DNA of 64,000 nt from an uncultured Acidimicrobiales bacterium (GTDB lineage Bacteria; Actinomycetota; Acidimicrobiia; Acidimicrobiales; SHLQ01): positions 27,874 to 91,873 of the forward strand of contig CALHYX010000032.1 of assembly GCA_938041035.1 (NCBI GenBank). Direction: 5' to 3'. Within the stretch, counting starts at the first letter, position 1. Every line of letters starts with the position of its first letter. The position numbers and the translations under genes were made by a program. The notes beneath the pieces were generated by a model. The model ran no database searches. It worked only from the letters and a program-made list of their open reading frames with translations, and had not been told where the DNA came from. Of the stretch, positions 9,611 to 17,230 are shown piece by piece.

Positions 9611-10276
9611 GTGCGGTTGCTCCTGGTCGAAGACGATGTCTCCCTGGCCACCGTGCTCGAACGGGGACTGGCCGAGGACGGCTACGCCGTCGATCACGTG
9701 GGCCGCGCCGTCGATGCCGAACACGCCGTTGCCAGCCACGAGTACGACGTCCTGGTGCTCGACATCGGCCTTCCCGACGGCAACGGACTCGACTTGTGTG
9801 CCCGGTTTCGCACCGGTGGGGTGGCCACGCCAATCCTGATGCTGACCGCCCGCGACAGTCTGTCGGACAAGGTCGCGGGTCTCGATCACGGGGCCGACGA
9901 TTACCTCACGAAACCCTTCGACTACCCCGAGCTCGCCGCTCGACTGCGGGCGTTGCTTCGGCGGCCGACGAAGACGCTCGGCCCGGTGCTGGAGGTCGGC
10001 GATGTTCGGCTCGACCCGGCGTCGCACCGAGTGTGGCGCGGCGCCATCACCGTGCCGCTCACCGCCCGAGAGTTTTCGTTGCTCGACTATCTGATGCGTC
10101 GTCCCGGCGATGTCGTGAGTCGAACCGACCTCCTCGAACACGTATGGGACGCCAACTACGACGGGCTGTCGAACGTCGTCGACGTGCACATCGCCAATCT
10201 GCGCCGCAAGCTGGAGTTGCCGGGTGCGCCGGCGCCGATCCAGACCGTCCGGGGTCAGGGGTACCAAATTGGGTGA
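9611..10276 (+). CDS. OmpR-family response regulator
   Basis: 221 residues. The receiver domain (1-115) has the acidic pair E7/D8/D9, phospho-acceptor D51 (VLVLDIGLPDG) and K100-region YLTKPFDY. The C-terminal winged helix (about 125-221) has the OmpR recognition segment NVVDVHIANLRRKLE and ends TVRGQGYQIG. The GTG at 9611 (MRLLLVEDD) is chosen because the upstream extension does not fit the family. It is followed 6 bp later by its probable cognate kinase. Confidence 0.92.
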   Translation: MRLLLVEDDVSLATVLERGLAEDGYAVDHVGRAVDAEHAVASHEYDVLVLDIGLPDGNGLDLCARFRTGGVATPILMLTARDSLSDKVAGLDHGADDYLTKPFDYPELAARLRALLRRPTKTLGPVLEVGDVRLDPASHRVWRGAITVPLTAREFSLLDYLMRRPGDVVSRTDLLEHVWDANYDGLSNVVDVHIANLRRKLELPGAPAPIQTVRGQGYQIG

Positions 10277-10282
10277 TCGAAG

Positions 10283-11434
10283 ATGAACCTGCGCCGCGTG
10301 CGACTCATACTCACCCTGTTCTACGGCGCGGTCACCGCGCTCACGGTGTTCGGCATCGCCCTCTACGCCGCGCAGGCCGGCGCGGAGCGCATCTACCAGT
10401 CGGCCGAGCGCGACGCCCAGGGCAACGTGGCGGAGTTCGCCATCAACCGCGACGACCCGAGCGACAACACGTGGCTGGTCAACACCACCGACGACTGGTC
10501 CTCCCCGCAGGGGGAGACCTGGGTGGAACCTCCGCTGATCACGCTCGTCGACCGCGCCAACGGGCGCGAGAGTTTCCAGCGCTTTGAGCAGGACGGCACC
10601 TGGTTGGCCTACGTCCGCCCGATCGACGACGTGAACTTCGCCGTGAACGCGGTGTATCTCGAAGACTACGAGACCGATGTTTCGTCGTTGCGGTGGCGGA
10701 TTCTGTTGATGGCCATCGGCGCCGTCCTCGCCGCCGCGGCCGCCGGATGGTTCGTTGCGGGCCGGGCGTTGGTGCCGGCGCGACGAGCGGCGCAGCAACA
10801 GCGCGACTTCATCGCCGATGCCGCCCACGAGATGCGCACGCCCCTGGCGGTGATCCAGGCATCGGCCAGCCATGCCTTGAGTCGATCCCGTGAATCCGAT
10901 GCCTACGTCGAGTCGCTCACCGAGATCAGAGCGGCAACCGAGCGCGCGGGAGCCGGGGTGGGCGAGCTTCTCGAGTTGGCGCGGCTCGAATCCGGGCAGG
11001 CGCAACCGCGCAAGGCGCCGCTGCGCGTCGACCTGCTGATCGAAGAGGTCGCGGCCGGAATCAAGATCGACGATGTGGCGATCGACGCTCGTCCGAGCCG
11101 GGCCGTCGTGGTCGATGCCGACTATTCACTGCTGCGCCAGGTCGTGGAGACGCTGACCCGCAACGCTGCCGCCCGAGCGCCGAACGTGTGGTTGGAGGTC
11201 AACTCCCACGCCGGCGACGCCCTGATCGACGTGGTCGACGACGGACCGGGCTTTGACCCGGACCTGCTGCCCGAGGTCTTCGATCGTTTCCGACGGGGCG
11301 ACACGAAGGGTTCGTCGGGTCTCGGGATGGCGATCGCCAAGTCCGTGGTCGATGCGCACGGTGGCACGATCCGAGCGGAGAATCGACCCGAGGGTGGGGC
11401 GATCGTGCGGTTGACGCTGCGGCTCGGCGAGTAG
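10283..11434 (+). CDS. Sensor histidine kinase
   Basis: 383 residues. TM1 lies at about 8-30, an extracytoplasmic loop of about 105 residues follows, and TM2 lies at about 137-160. The HisKA domain carries the phospho-acceptor His182 in DAAHEMRTPLAV. The HATPase has an N box in LTRNAAARAPNVW, G1 DDGPGFD and G2 GSSGLGMAIAK. No recognisable HAMP domain separates TM2 from the dimerisation helix. Partner of the response regulator at 9611; the stimulus is unknown. Confidence 0.9.
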   Translation: MNLRRVRLILTLFYGAVTALTVFGIALYAAQAGAERIYQSAERDAQGNVAEFAINRDDPSDNTWLVNTTDDWSSPQGETWVEPPLITLVDRANGRESFQRFEQDGTWLAYVRPIDDVNFAVNAVYLEDYETDVSSLRWRILLMAIGAVLAAAAAGWFVAGRALVPARRAAQQQRDFIADAAHEMRTPLAVIQASASHALSRSRESDAYVESLTEIRAATERAGAGVGELLELARLESGQAQPRKAPLRVDLLIEEVAAGIKIDDVAIDARPSRAVVVDADYSLLRQVVETLTRNAAARAPNVWLEVNSHAGDALIDVVDDGPGFDPDLLPEVFDRFRRGDTKGSSGLGMAIAKSVVDAHGGTIRAENRPEGGAIVRLTLRLGE

Positions 11435-11466
11435 GCCAGAGCGACCGTTGCCGGGCGCTCGATCGC

Positions 11467-11778
11467 TTAGACGCTGAGGGTCAGGGCGGCGGCAATGTCG
11501 TCGATCGCATCGACGAGGTCGGGCCGGTCGGCGAACAGGGCATCGACCGCCTCGCCATTCCAGGGCTCGATCAGTCGGGCGGGAGGGAGTCCGGCCTGCA
11601 CCCACGCGGTGCCGAGCAGCCGGATGGCTCGGTCGATCGCCGGATGGGCCGAGCGAACGGCCCGTTCCCCGGCCTCGGCGACGTCGAATGACGGGCAGTG
11701 CACGCTGGGATCCGCGCCATCGGCGAGGGTTACCAGGCGATAGCGCAGAGCTTCGGTTGCGATCAGGGTGTGGTTCAT
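11467..11778 (-). CDS. Hypothetical protein, 103 residues
   Basis: Small acidic, mostly helical soluble protein with no family I recognise, no signal peptide and no membrane segment. A CPSFDVAEAGERAVRSAHPAIDRAI stretch and a C-terminal helix of alternating Ala/Asp are the only notable features. GGGGATC 8 nt upstream of ATG can serve as a ribosome site. It is the only good reading frame here, and lies 66 bp after the ferrochelatase gene on the same strand, so it may be the last member of that operon. Confidence 0.5.
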   Translation of the reverse strand: MNHTLIATEALRYRLVTLADGADPSVHCPSFDVAEAGERAVRSAHPAIDRAIRLLGTAWVQAGLPPARLIEPWNGEAVDALFADRPDLVDAIDDIAAALTLSV

Positions 11779-11844
11779 GGCCGATCCCCGCAGACGTCGA
11801 CGTCAGGAAAAGGCTACGCGGTCCAGCCCCGGCATCGGGGGATG

Positions 11845-12918
11845 TCAGCGGGTGGGCCGACTGGGCGCCGGGCAGCAGTTGGCGGCGCAGGGATTGGGTC
11901 GCGGCGCGAGATCGCTGAGCCGGCGGGGTTTGGCGCCGTCGATCCGTTCGGCGATGAGCTCACCGATCATGGCGATGAATCGGGGGTCGACGCCTACCGT
12001 CGCCGCCCGCCGGATGGTCATGCCCAACGCTTCGGCTCGCTGCGCCGCCTCGGTGTCGAGGTCATAGAGCACCTCCATGTGGTCGGAGATGAACCCGATC
12101 GGCACCATGACCACTGCGGGCGGGTGGTCACCGGAACGACTCCCGGCCACGGAGTCGAGGTGATCGACGATGTCGGGTTCGAGCCACGGTACCTCGGGTG
12201 GTCCGCTCCGGCTCTGGAAGACGAGGTCCCAACCGTGATCTCCGTCGATGCCGTCGACGACCAGGGCCGACGCCGCCCGAAGCTGGGCTTCGTAGTCGGA
12301 GCCGGACGCCATCGAGAGGGGAATCGAGTGCGCCGTGAACACGATGCGGGCCGTCGACCGGTGGGCGGTCGGAAGGCTGTCGATCGCGTGTTGCACGTTG
12401 TCGATCATGGGGTCGATGAACCCCGGGTGATCAAAGAACTGTCGGAGCTTTTCGATGCGCGGGGCCCCGTCACCGACGGCGGCGACCGCGCGGTCGATGT
12501 CTTCGCGGTACTGCCGGCAACCGGAGTAGGAACTGTAGGCCGAGGTCACAAAGGCGAGAGCGTGGGTGATGCCGTCATCGCGCATGCGGGCGACGGTGTC
12601 CTCGAGCAGGGGAGTCCAGTTGCGATTGCCCCAGTAGATCGGCAGTTCGACGCCCGTCGTGGGCAGGTGCTGCTCGAGGGCGGCGATGAGCTCGCGGCAC
12701 TGGCCGTTGATCGGGCTCACCCCGCCGAACAGGCTGTAGTGCGCCCCCACCTCAACCAGTCGCTCGCGAGGTATTCCCCGGCCCCGGGTCACGTTCTCGA
12801 GAAACGGAACGACGTCGTCCGGCCCCTCCGGGCCGCCGAATGAGACCACCAGAACAGCGTCGTAACGATCGTCCGTGGCGTCCGTGGCGTCCGTGGCGTT
12901 GGTGGCGTCGGTGGTCAT
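11845..12918 (-). CDS. cpfC: Ferrochelatase (coproporphyrin ferrochelatase type)
   Basis: 357 residues. Inserts ferrous iron into coproporphyrin III (actinobacterial route) or protoporphyrin IX. After a Thr/Ala/Asp repeat (residues 2-16) come LVVSFGGPEGPDDV, the GVSPINGQ motif, the catalytic His in VFTAHSIPLSM (about residue 197) and the acidic ligand in FISDHMEVLYDLD. The C-terminus ends CAANCC-x6, and a Cys lies in SGCRQYRED. These resemble the 2Fe-2S ligands reported for actinobacterial ferrochelatases. The start is the ATG giving MTTDATN. The gene follows the B12-binding regulator by 62 bp in the same direction. Confidence 0.93.
   Translation of the reverse strand: MTTDATNATDATDATDDRYDAVLVVSFGGPEGPDDVVPFLENVTRGRGIPRERLVEVGAHYSLFGGVSPINGQCRELIAALEQHLPTTGVELPIYWGNRNWTPLLEDTVARMRDDGITHALAFVTSAYSSYSGCRQYREDIDRAVAAVGDGAPRIEKLRQFFDHPGFIDPMIDNVQHAIDSLPTAHRSTARIVFTAHSIPLSMASGSDYEAQLRAASALVVDGIDGDHGWDLVFQSRSGPPEVPWLEPDIVDHLDSVAGSRSGDHPPAVVMVPIGFISDHMEVLYDLDTEAAQRAEALGMTIRRAATVGVDPRFIAMIGELIAERIDGAKPRRLSDLAPRPNPCAANCCPAPSRPTR
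12874..12915 (+). repeat. 9-bp microsatellite in the ferrochelatase N-terminus
   Basis: CGTGGCGTC-like units repeat with small variations, encoding Asp-Ala-Thr/Asn-Ala-Thr at residues 4-16 of ferrochelatase. Reading frame is preserved. Confidence 0.7.
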
Positions 12919-12980
12919 CGATCGATCATGTCCGCTGTGCGTGGGCATCGCGAAGTCGTGGTTGCGCGACCGAGCACCCG

Positions 12981-13853
12981 CTACGGCGCGCCGGTGGCTC
13001 GCTCGAAGTCGGTGACGGCCGAGTCGCTGGTCGTGACGATGTCGGCTCCGAGGGTTTTGCCGTGATCGGTCGAGGTCACCGCACTGCCGCCGATGACGAG
13101 CGGCACCCGGATGTTGGCGGCGCGGATGGCCCGAATCATCGCCTCGGTGTTTTCCTCGTTGTCGGGGGTGGTCATGCAGATACCGATGGCGACCAGCCGA
13201 TCGATCTCCACCGCGACCTCGGCGATGCACTCCGCGGGGGTGTTGGCGCCGAGGTCGCAGATCTCGAACCCGCGGCTGCGGAGCAGATCGCCCATCATCG
13301 ATGTGGGGATCGAGTGGGCGTCGCCGGGGGGCGCAGCCAACATGATGGTGCCGCGGGTGCGGCCCCGGTGCGCGAACTTGGGGCCCATGCGACCGAGCAG
13401 GCGGAGCGCGACGGCCGACGCCCGGTGTTCCTGGGCGACGGATAGGTGGCCGGCGGCCCACCCTTCGCCGATGTCCACCAGTGCGGGGCTGATCAGTTCG
13501 GTGTAGATCTCGTCGGGTCGGGCGCCGGACACGAGGAGTTGTTCGATGTAGGTCCACGCGCCGGCTTCGTCACCTCGAATGAGCCGTTCGCGCAACTGGG
13601 TCGGTCCGTCGGTGCGCCAGCGGCCCGGGGTTGGCGGTGTCGGCGGGCCGGAGATCAGTTGGTCGATGGCCTCCGGGTCGATGGCCCAGACGCCGTCGGT
13701 CTTGTCCGCCGCGAGCCGACCGGTGCGCACGTACCGGTAGGCGGTCATGTAGTGCACGCCGAGGCGATCGGCGGCTTCCTGCAGGGTCAGCGGCGCTGCT
13801 GCGGTGGCGGTTCCGGGCGCACCCGCGGTTTCGCTGGTGTTGGTCTCGCTCAC
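12981..13853 (-). CDS. CarH-like cobalamin-binding transcriptional regulator with excisionase-type HTH
   Basis: 290 residues. Residues 22-68 form an excisionase/MerR-like helix-turn-helix (LTLQEAADRLGVHYMTAYRYV). Residues 82-160 form the four-helix B12-binding-2 cap, and residues 165-290 the Rossmann B12-binding domain. The cap holds the CarH photoreceptor signature W-x9-EH (W132, E142, H143), and the lower-ligand motif is DAHSIP with H180. These positions nearly coincide with W131, E141, H142 and H177 of Thermus CarH. The His that gives CarH its light-state bis-His adduct (H132) is Ala133 here. Start overlaps the WhiB stop (ATGA). Probably senses adenosylcobalamin and light or cobalamin status; targets are inferred only. 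Confidence 0.82.
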   Translation of the reverse strand: MSETNTSETAGAPGTATAAAPLTLQEAADRLGVHYMTAYRYVRTGRLAADKTDGVWAIDPEAIDQLISGPPTPPTPGRWRTDGPTQLRERLIRGDEAGAWTYIEQLLVSGARPDEIYTELISPALVDIGEGWAAGHLSVAQEHRASAVALRLLGRMGPKFAHRGRTRGTIMLAAPPGDAHSIPTSMMGDLLRSRGFEICDLGANTPAECIAEVAVEIDRLVAIGICMTTPDNEENTEAMIRAIRAANIRVPLVIGGSAVTSTDHGKTLGADIVTTSDSAVTDFERATGAP

Positions 13854-14236
13854 GTGGGAACCGGCGGATCGCCGTGGTCGTCGGTCGCGCGGCGGGCGCG
13901 GCGTCCCGCCTCGGCGACGGCCCGGCGGTTGGGTGAACGCGGCGGGTATCCGGCGGCGGCCCGTGCCTCATCGGACTCCCCTCCCCAGAAGCCGCTCTCG
14001 CGGTTCTCCCGGGCCCAACTCCGACAGCTCACCAGCACCGTGCACTGCATGCAGTAGGACTCCGCCAGTGCTTCTCGCCGGGCTCGACGCTGAGATCGTT
14101 CGCCCGGCGGCGCGAAGAAGAGGTCGGTCTTGCCCTTGCACACCGCCTGTTCGACCCAACGGCGGTCCGGTTCGATGGCCACAACGATCGATGGGGAACG
14201 TTCGGGGTTTCGTCGGTTGAGGTCTGGGGCAGCCAT
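13850..14236 (-). CDS. WhiB-family iron-sulfur regulator
   Basis: 128 residues. Four cluster cysteines are visible: one in QAVCKGKTDLFF and three in YCMQCTVLVSC (CxxC-x5-C). The G-x-W/GES turn is GFWGGESDEARAAAG, and a basic C-terminus follows (RSPNRRAVAEAGRRARR). WhiB proteins bind 4Fe-4S, respond to NO or redox, and act with sigma-A. I chose ATG at 14236 because GGAGAGGA lies 6 nt upstream and the product then matches usual WhiB length. The 4-bp overlap with the CarH-like gene implies coupled translation, so cluster-based and cobalamin-based sensors are made together. Confidence 0.92.
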   Translation of the reverse strand: MAAPDLNRRNPERSPSIVVAIEPDRRWVEQAVCKGKTDLFFAPPGERSQRRARREALAESYCMQCTVLVSCRSWARENRESGFWGGESDEARAAAGYPPRSPNRRAVAEAGRRARRATDDHGDPPVPT

Positions 14237-14278
14237 GGGTTCCTCTCCGCTTCGCTGGTCAACCATCGGCGGAAGTCG

Positions 14279-14306
14279 TTTAGTACTAAATGGGTTTAGT
14301 GCTAAA
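14279..14306. promoter_or_regulatory. Two tandem 12-bp palindromes upstream of whiB
   Basis: TTTAGTACTAAA (14279-14290, perfect palindrome) and TTTAGTGCTAAA (14295-14306, one mismatch) are separated by 4 nt, 16 bp start to start, about 43-70 bp upstream of the WhiB ATG. This AT-rich pair stands out in a GC-rich background. It is a likely operator for a dimeric repressor acting on the WhiB operon; the CarH-like protein encoded in that operon is the obvious candidate. A GGTATACC palindrome follows 2 nt later. Confidence 0.6.
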
Positions 14307-14357
14307 TGGTATACCACGGGTGATGGGGTTCGTCGCGTACCGGTCAGGGCGCGCGAA

Positions 14358-14392
14358 ACCGGCCGGATCCAGAGGGGGTGGATCCGGCCGGT
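14358..14392 (-). terminator. Hairpin downstream of the glutaredoxin gene
   Basis: Perfect 13-bp stem (ACCGGCCGGATCC with GGATCCGGCCGGT) and a 9-nt loop, followed on the minus strand by TTTCGCGC. It sits 78 bp after the glutaredoxin stop and before the WhiB promoter, so it probably insulates the two units. There is no real U tract. Confidence 0.6.
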
Positions 14393-14469
14393 ACGGGTGC
14401 GTTCGATGCATCGCCGCCTAGCGGGGGAGAGGTAAGCGAGGCGGTTGCGGGAAGGTTGCAGTCGGAGCG

Positions 14470-14790
14470 TTAGCCGCCGAGCATCTTGTTGATGAGGCCG
14501 CCGACCTTGCCGGTGCGGGGCTCCCAGCCCTCGGGCACGAGTTCCGGGGCGTGCTGTTGGAGCGCGTGCATGACCTGATCGGCGCTTGGATTGACCATCT
14601 TGGCCTCACCGATGACGACGGTGGGTACGGTCTCGTTGCCGTCGGCGATCGACCGCACCGTCGCGGCATCGGCCGGGCTGTCCCAGATGTTCTTTTTGTT
14701 CAGCGGGAGGTCGATCTTGTTGAGGTTGCGCTCGAGCGACATGCAGAACGGGCAACCGGGGCGCCAGTAGAAATCGATGGTGGTGGACAT
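14470..14790 (-). CDS. Glutaredoxin-like protein (mycoredoxin type)
   Basis: 106 residues with a thioredoxin-fold N-terminal half: beta strand IDFYWRPGCPFCMSLERNL with redox motif CPFC, then the cis-Pro TVPTVVIG segment and a VNPSADQVMHAL helix. It matches the short actinobacterial mycoredoxin-like glutaredoxins that reduce mycothiol-mixed disulfides. The C-terminal 25 residues are a Gly/Lys tail. A GGGAG ribosome site lies 7 nt before ATG. Monocistronic by its own hairpin downstream. Confidence 0.85.
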   Translation of the reverse strand: MSTTIDFYWRPGCPFCMSLERNLNKIDLPLNKKNIWDSPADAATVRSIADGNETVPTVVIGEAKMVNPSADQVMHALQQHAPELVPEGWEPRTGKVGGLINKMLGG

Positions 14791-14812
14791 GGGTGCTCCC
14801 GTGGTCGGTTTC

Positions 14813-14851
14813 GTGCCGGAGTGATTGTGCCGGAGTGATTGTGCCGGAGTG
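14813..14851 (+). repeat. 14-bp tandem repeat, about 2.8 copies
   Basis: GTGCCGGAGTGATT at 14813, 14827 and (partial) 14841, in the leader region just upstream of the glutaredoxin gene. Confidence 0.85.
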
Positions 14852-14912
14852 GCGGCTCGTACTCAGGAACCGGTTGGGAAGATCGTTCATTCCCGCCGGC
14901 CGGCGAAAGGCG

Positions 14913-16397
14913 CTACTGCTGGGCGCCGGTGAGCGGAATGTCGAGTAATCCCTCAGGATCGAATCCGAGGCACAGGGTCGACCGGTCCTGCTCGGCCCAC
15001 GATTCCTCGGTCGGGTTCAACAAGATGAACGTGAACCGGGAGTCTTCGAACGCGATGCCGACCGTCTGCTCGAACGCGGCCGCGCATTCGCGGCTGGCGA
15101 AGTCGTTGATCGCATCCCGGTTGTACTCCGCGGTGAGCGGTTGGAACTGGGAGATGTGGAAAATCTCGTACTGATGGGGGACGCTGCAGTCGATGCGCTG
15201 GAGGCTCGACACCGGCTCTCCGGCGGACCCGACCTCAGCGGCGACGCAGTCGCCATCGGCGAACGAGAAAATCGAGGTGGTGCCGTCGGTGTTCGCCGGT
15301 GTCGCGGGTGTGGTGTCCCGGCCCCGGAAGAACAAGAAGACGACCGCGCCGAGCGCGGCGAGCAGTGCGAGCGCGAGAACCGGGAGCATCGCCGGCTTCT
15401 TGGCCGTCGTCGCAGGCTCGGCCGGCGGCTTCGGCGATCGGGATCGTTCCAGACGCGAGGGCTTTGACGACTTCTTTTTCGCCCGTTCCTTGAGCTCGAT
15501 CTGGGGCTCGGGGTTGAGGGGTTTTGGGGTTGACCACACCTCGGGGTCGATGTCGTCGATCGTGGTCTCGGGGATCTCCGGCGTCTCTATCGGCCCGGTG
15601 AGCCGCTCGAGGGCACTGTCGGGGGCCACCGCAGCGCTGGCATCGGCGTCTTCGAGCAGTTGTTGCAACAACGTCGAGGTGGGTGACCCCTCCGTCGTCG
15701 CCGCGGGGGCGACGTCGGCGAGCGCCACGACCGGTGGACTTTCGTCGACGAGCGGAATCAGCTCGTTCGCCGAGGAGGGCTCGTCGTCGCTCGCCGAGGC
15801 GTCGGGATCCTCGTCGCCGGCGAGGGCGCCGCCGGTCGGCTCCTTCGATGGCCCTTCGGTTGGTCGATCGGATGGCCCGGCGGCGGGCGCAGCCGGGGCG
15901 CTGACGGGTGGGCTCTCATCGACCAGGGGGATGAGCTCGTCGGCGGCGGCGGGGGGAACCGATCCGTTGGAGACCGGTTCGGACGCCCGCACCCGGCGCG
16001 CCGCGGGATCGGTCGGTATCGCGGGGCGGCGGGCGTCCGTCGGCTCGACCGTGTCCGGCGAGCCCGTGGCGGGCAGTGTCTCCGGTGGGGCTGTCTCCGG
16101 TGGGGCGGTCTTTGGTGCGGCGGACTTTGGTGGGGCTGTTGCTGGTGGGGCGGTCGGCGTTTCGACCCGCTCCGGCGCGGGTCGAGTCGGGCCCGGCCCG
16201 TCGATCTCCATGTTCGCCGCCGCCAGATCGGCGCGAGGACGGGCCCCGGGAGCAGGGCGGGTGGCGGCGGTGGCTGCCGCGGTGGCAGGGGCCGCTCGCC
16301 GCCCGTTGGCAGCTTGGCGATTGTCAGGATGTAGGTGGGGCGGATACCACTGTCCGTCAGAGGCCAGCCACCACCCGGGGCCGGGTGACTGGGACAT
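14913..16397 (-). CDS. Membrane protein with DUF2510-like N-terminus and septum-formation-like C-terminus
   Basis: 494 residues. The N-terminal motif PGWWLASDGQWYPP is of the DUF2510 type. Residues 25-280 are a Pro/Ala/Glu/Asp-rich disordered linker holding two copies of ELIPLVDESPPV. A basic stretch and one transmembrane helix (about 335-358) follow. A 130-residue external domain begins DCVAAEVGS and has CSVPHQYEIFHISQF, resembling the septum-formation (DUF4190-associated) domains with paired cysteines. Function unknown, possibly envelope related. A TAGCCT box lies 8 nt before ATG, so the mRNA may be leaderless. Runs leftward, 122 bp from the glutaredoxin start. Confidence 0.65.
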   Translation of the reverse strand: MSQSPGPGWWLASDGQWYPPHLHPDNRQAANGRRAAPATAAATAATRPAPGARPRADLAAANMEIDGPGPTRPAPERVETPTAPPATAPPKSAAPKTAPPETAPPETLPATGSPDTVEPTDARRPAIPTDPAARRVRASEPVSNGSVPPAAADELIPLVDESPPVSAPAAPAAGPSDRPTEGPSKEPTGGALAGDEDPDASASDDEPSSANELIPLVDESPPVVALADVAPAATTEGSPTSTLLQQLLEDADASAAVAPDSALERLTGPIETPEIPETTIDDIDPEVWSTPKPLNPEPQIELKERAKKKSSKPSRLERSRSPKPPAEPATTAKKPAMLPVLALALLAALGAVVFLFFRGRDTTPATPANTDGTTSIFSFADGDCVAAEVGSAGEPVSSLQRIDCSVPHQYEIFHISQFQPLTAEYNRDAINDFASRECAAAFEQTVGIAFEDSRFTFILLNPTEESWAEQDRSTLCLGFDPEGLLDIPLTGAQQ

Positions 16398-16477
16398 CGC
16401 TCGAAAGGCTACGTCGTATAGGCCAAAGTCTCCAACGTCGACCGAATTGGCCGGGGTCGGCGGTGCCGCCCGGTCGG

Positions 16478-17182
16478 CTAGTCGCTGATGGAGAAGAAGG
16501 CCATGTCGTCGTCCAAACGGGCGAGGATGCCTTCGGCGACCTGCGCCCGAGTCGTTCGCCGCGTGCCGCTGAACCCGGTGCTGGTGACGTAGGCCGCCAG
16601 CTCGGCGGCCTTGGCCGCAGCGGCGACGAGGGCGTCGTCGGCGACCTCGTCGAGGTAGCCGGTCGACCGGGCGCCGGCGGGGTCATAGATGGTGGCGAGG
16701 TTGGTGGCGGCGGTCAGTTGCGTCGTGGTGAGCCGCTCCTTGGCGAGGGTGGTCGCAAAGTCGGGCAGCGACATGCCGATGGCCACCTCGTTGAGGCCGA
16801 TCTTGAAGTCGCCCGCGGTGCCGATACGCCAATCCGATGCCATCAACAAGATGGCACCGGCAGCCAGGGCGTGTCCGGTGCATGCGGCGACGACCGGGAT
16901 GGGCAACGTGTAGAGGTGCATCGCATAGCGAGCCCCCTTGGCCGTGAGCTCTTGCGACGCCTCGGGTCCCTGGCGCATGACGGCGAGGTCGAAACCGGCG
17001 CAGAACTTGCCGGGCCGACCGGCGAGGACGAGGGCCTTGGCCTCGGCGACCGCCCGGTCGGTCAACGTGAACAACTCGTTGAGCAGGTCATGGGACAACG
17101 CGTTGGCTTTGCCGTCGTCCATGGTGATCGTGGCGACATCGCCCTCGAGGGCATAGCTCAAGGGTGCGGGACTCTCGGACAT
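16478..17182 (-). CDS. Enoyl-CoA hydratase/isomerase (crotonase) family protein
   Basis: 234 residues, short for the family. Shows the crotonase oxyanion-hole segments GKFCAGFDLAVM (about 60-70) and GHALAAGAILLMASDWRIG (about 105-125). The catalytic Glu pair of true hydratases is not clear: the helix reads LNEVAIGMSLPDF, which keeps one Glu. Crotonase-fold enzyme acting on an acyl-CoA, with reaction unspecified. GAGG ribosome site 8 nt before ATG. Followed by unrelated genes, so probably a single-gene unit. Confidence 0.8.
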   Translation of the reverse strand: MSESPAPLSYALEGDVATITMDDGKANALSHDLLNELFTLTDRAVAEAKALVLAGRPGKFCAGFDLAVMRQGPEASQELTAKGARYAMHLYTLPIPVVAACTGHALAAGAILLMASDWRIGTAGDFKIGLNEVAIGMSLPDFATTLAKERLTTTQLTAATNLATIYDPAGARSTGYLDEVADDALVAAAAKAAELAAYVTSTGFSGTRRTTRAQVAEGILARLDDDMAFFSISD

Positions 17183-17230
17183 CGGAAACCTCGTGGTGCG
17201 GTCGTGCGGTAGTGGTGGTGCTGTACTTTC

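Noticed and set aside
12981..13853. Methionine-synthase-type or corrinoid methyltransferase protein
   Set aside because: It has the CarH W-x9-EH signature and an N-terminal HTH, and the DxHxxG is changed to DAHSIP; no methyltransferase gene is nearby.
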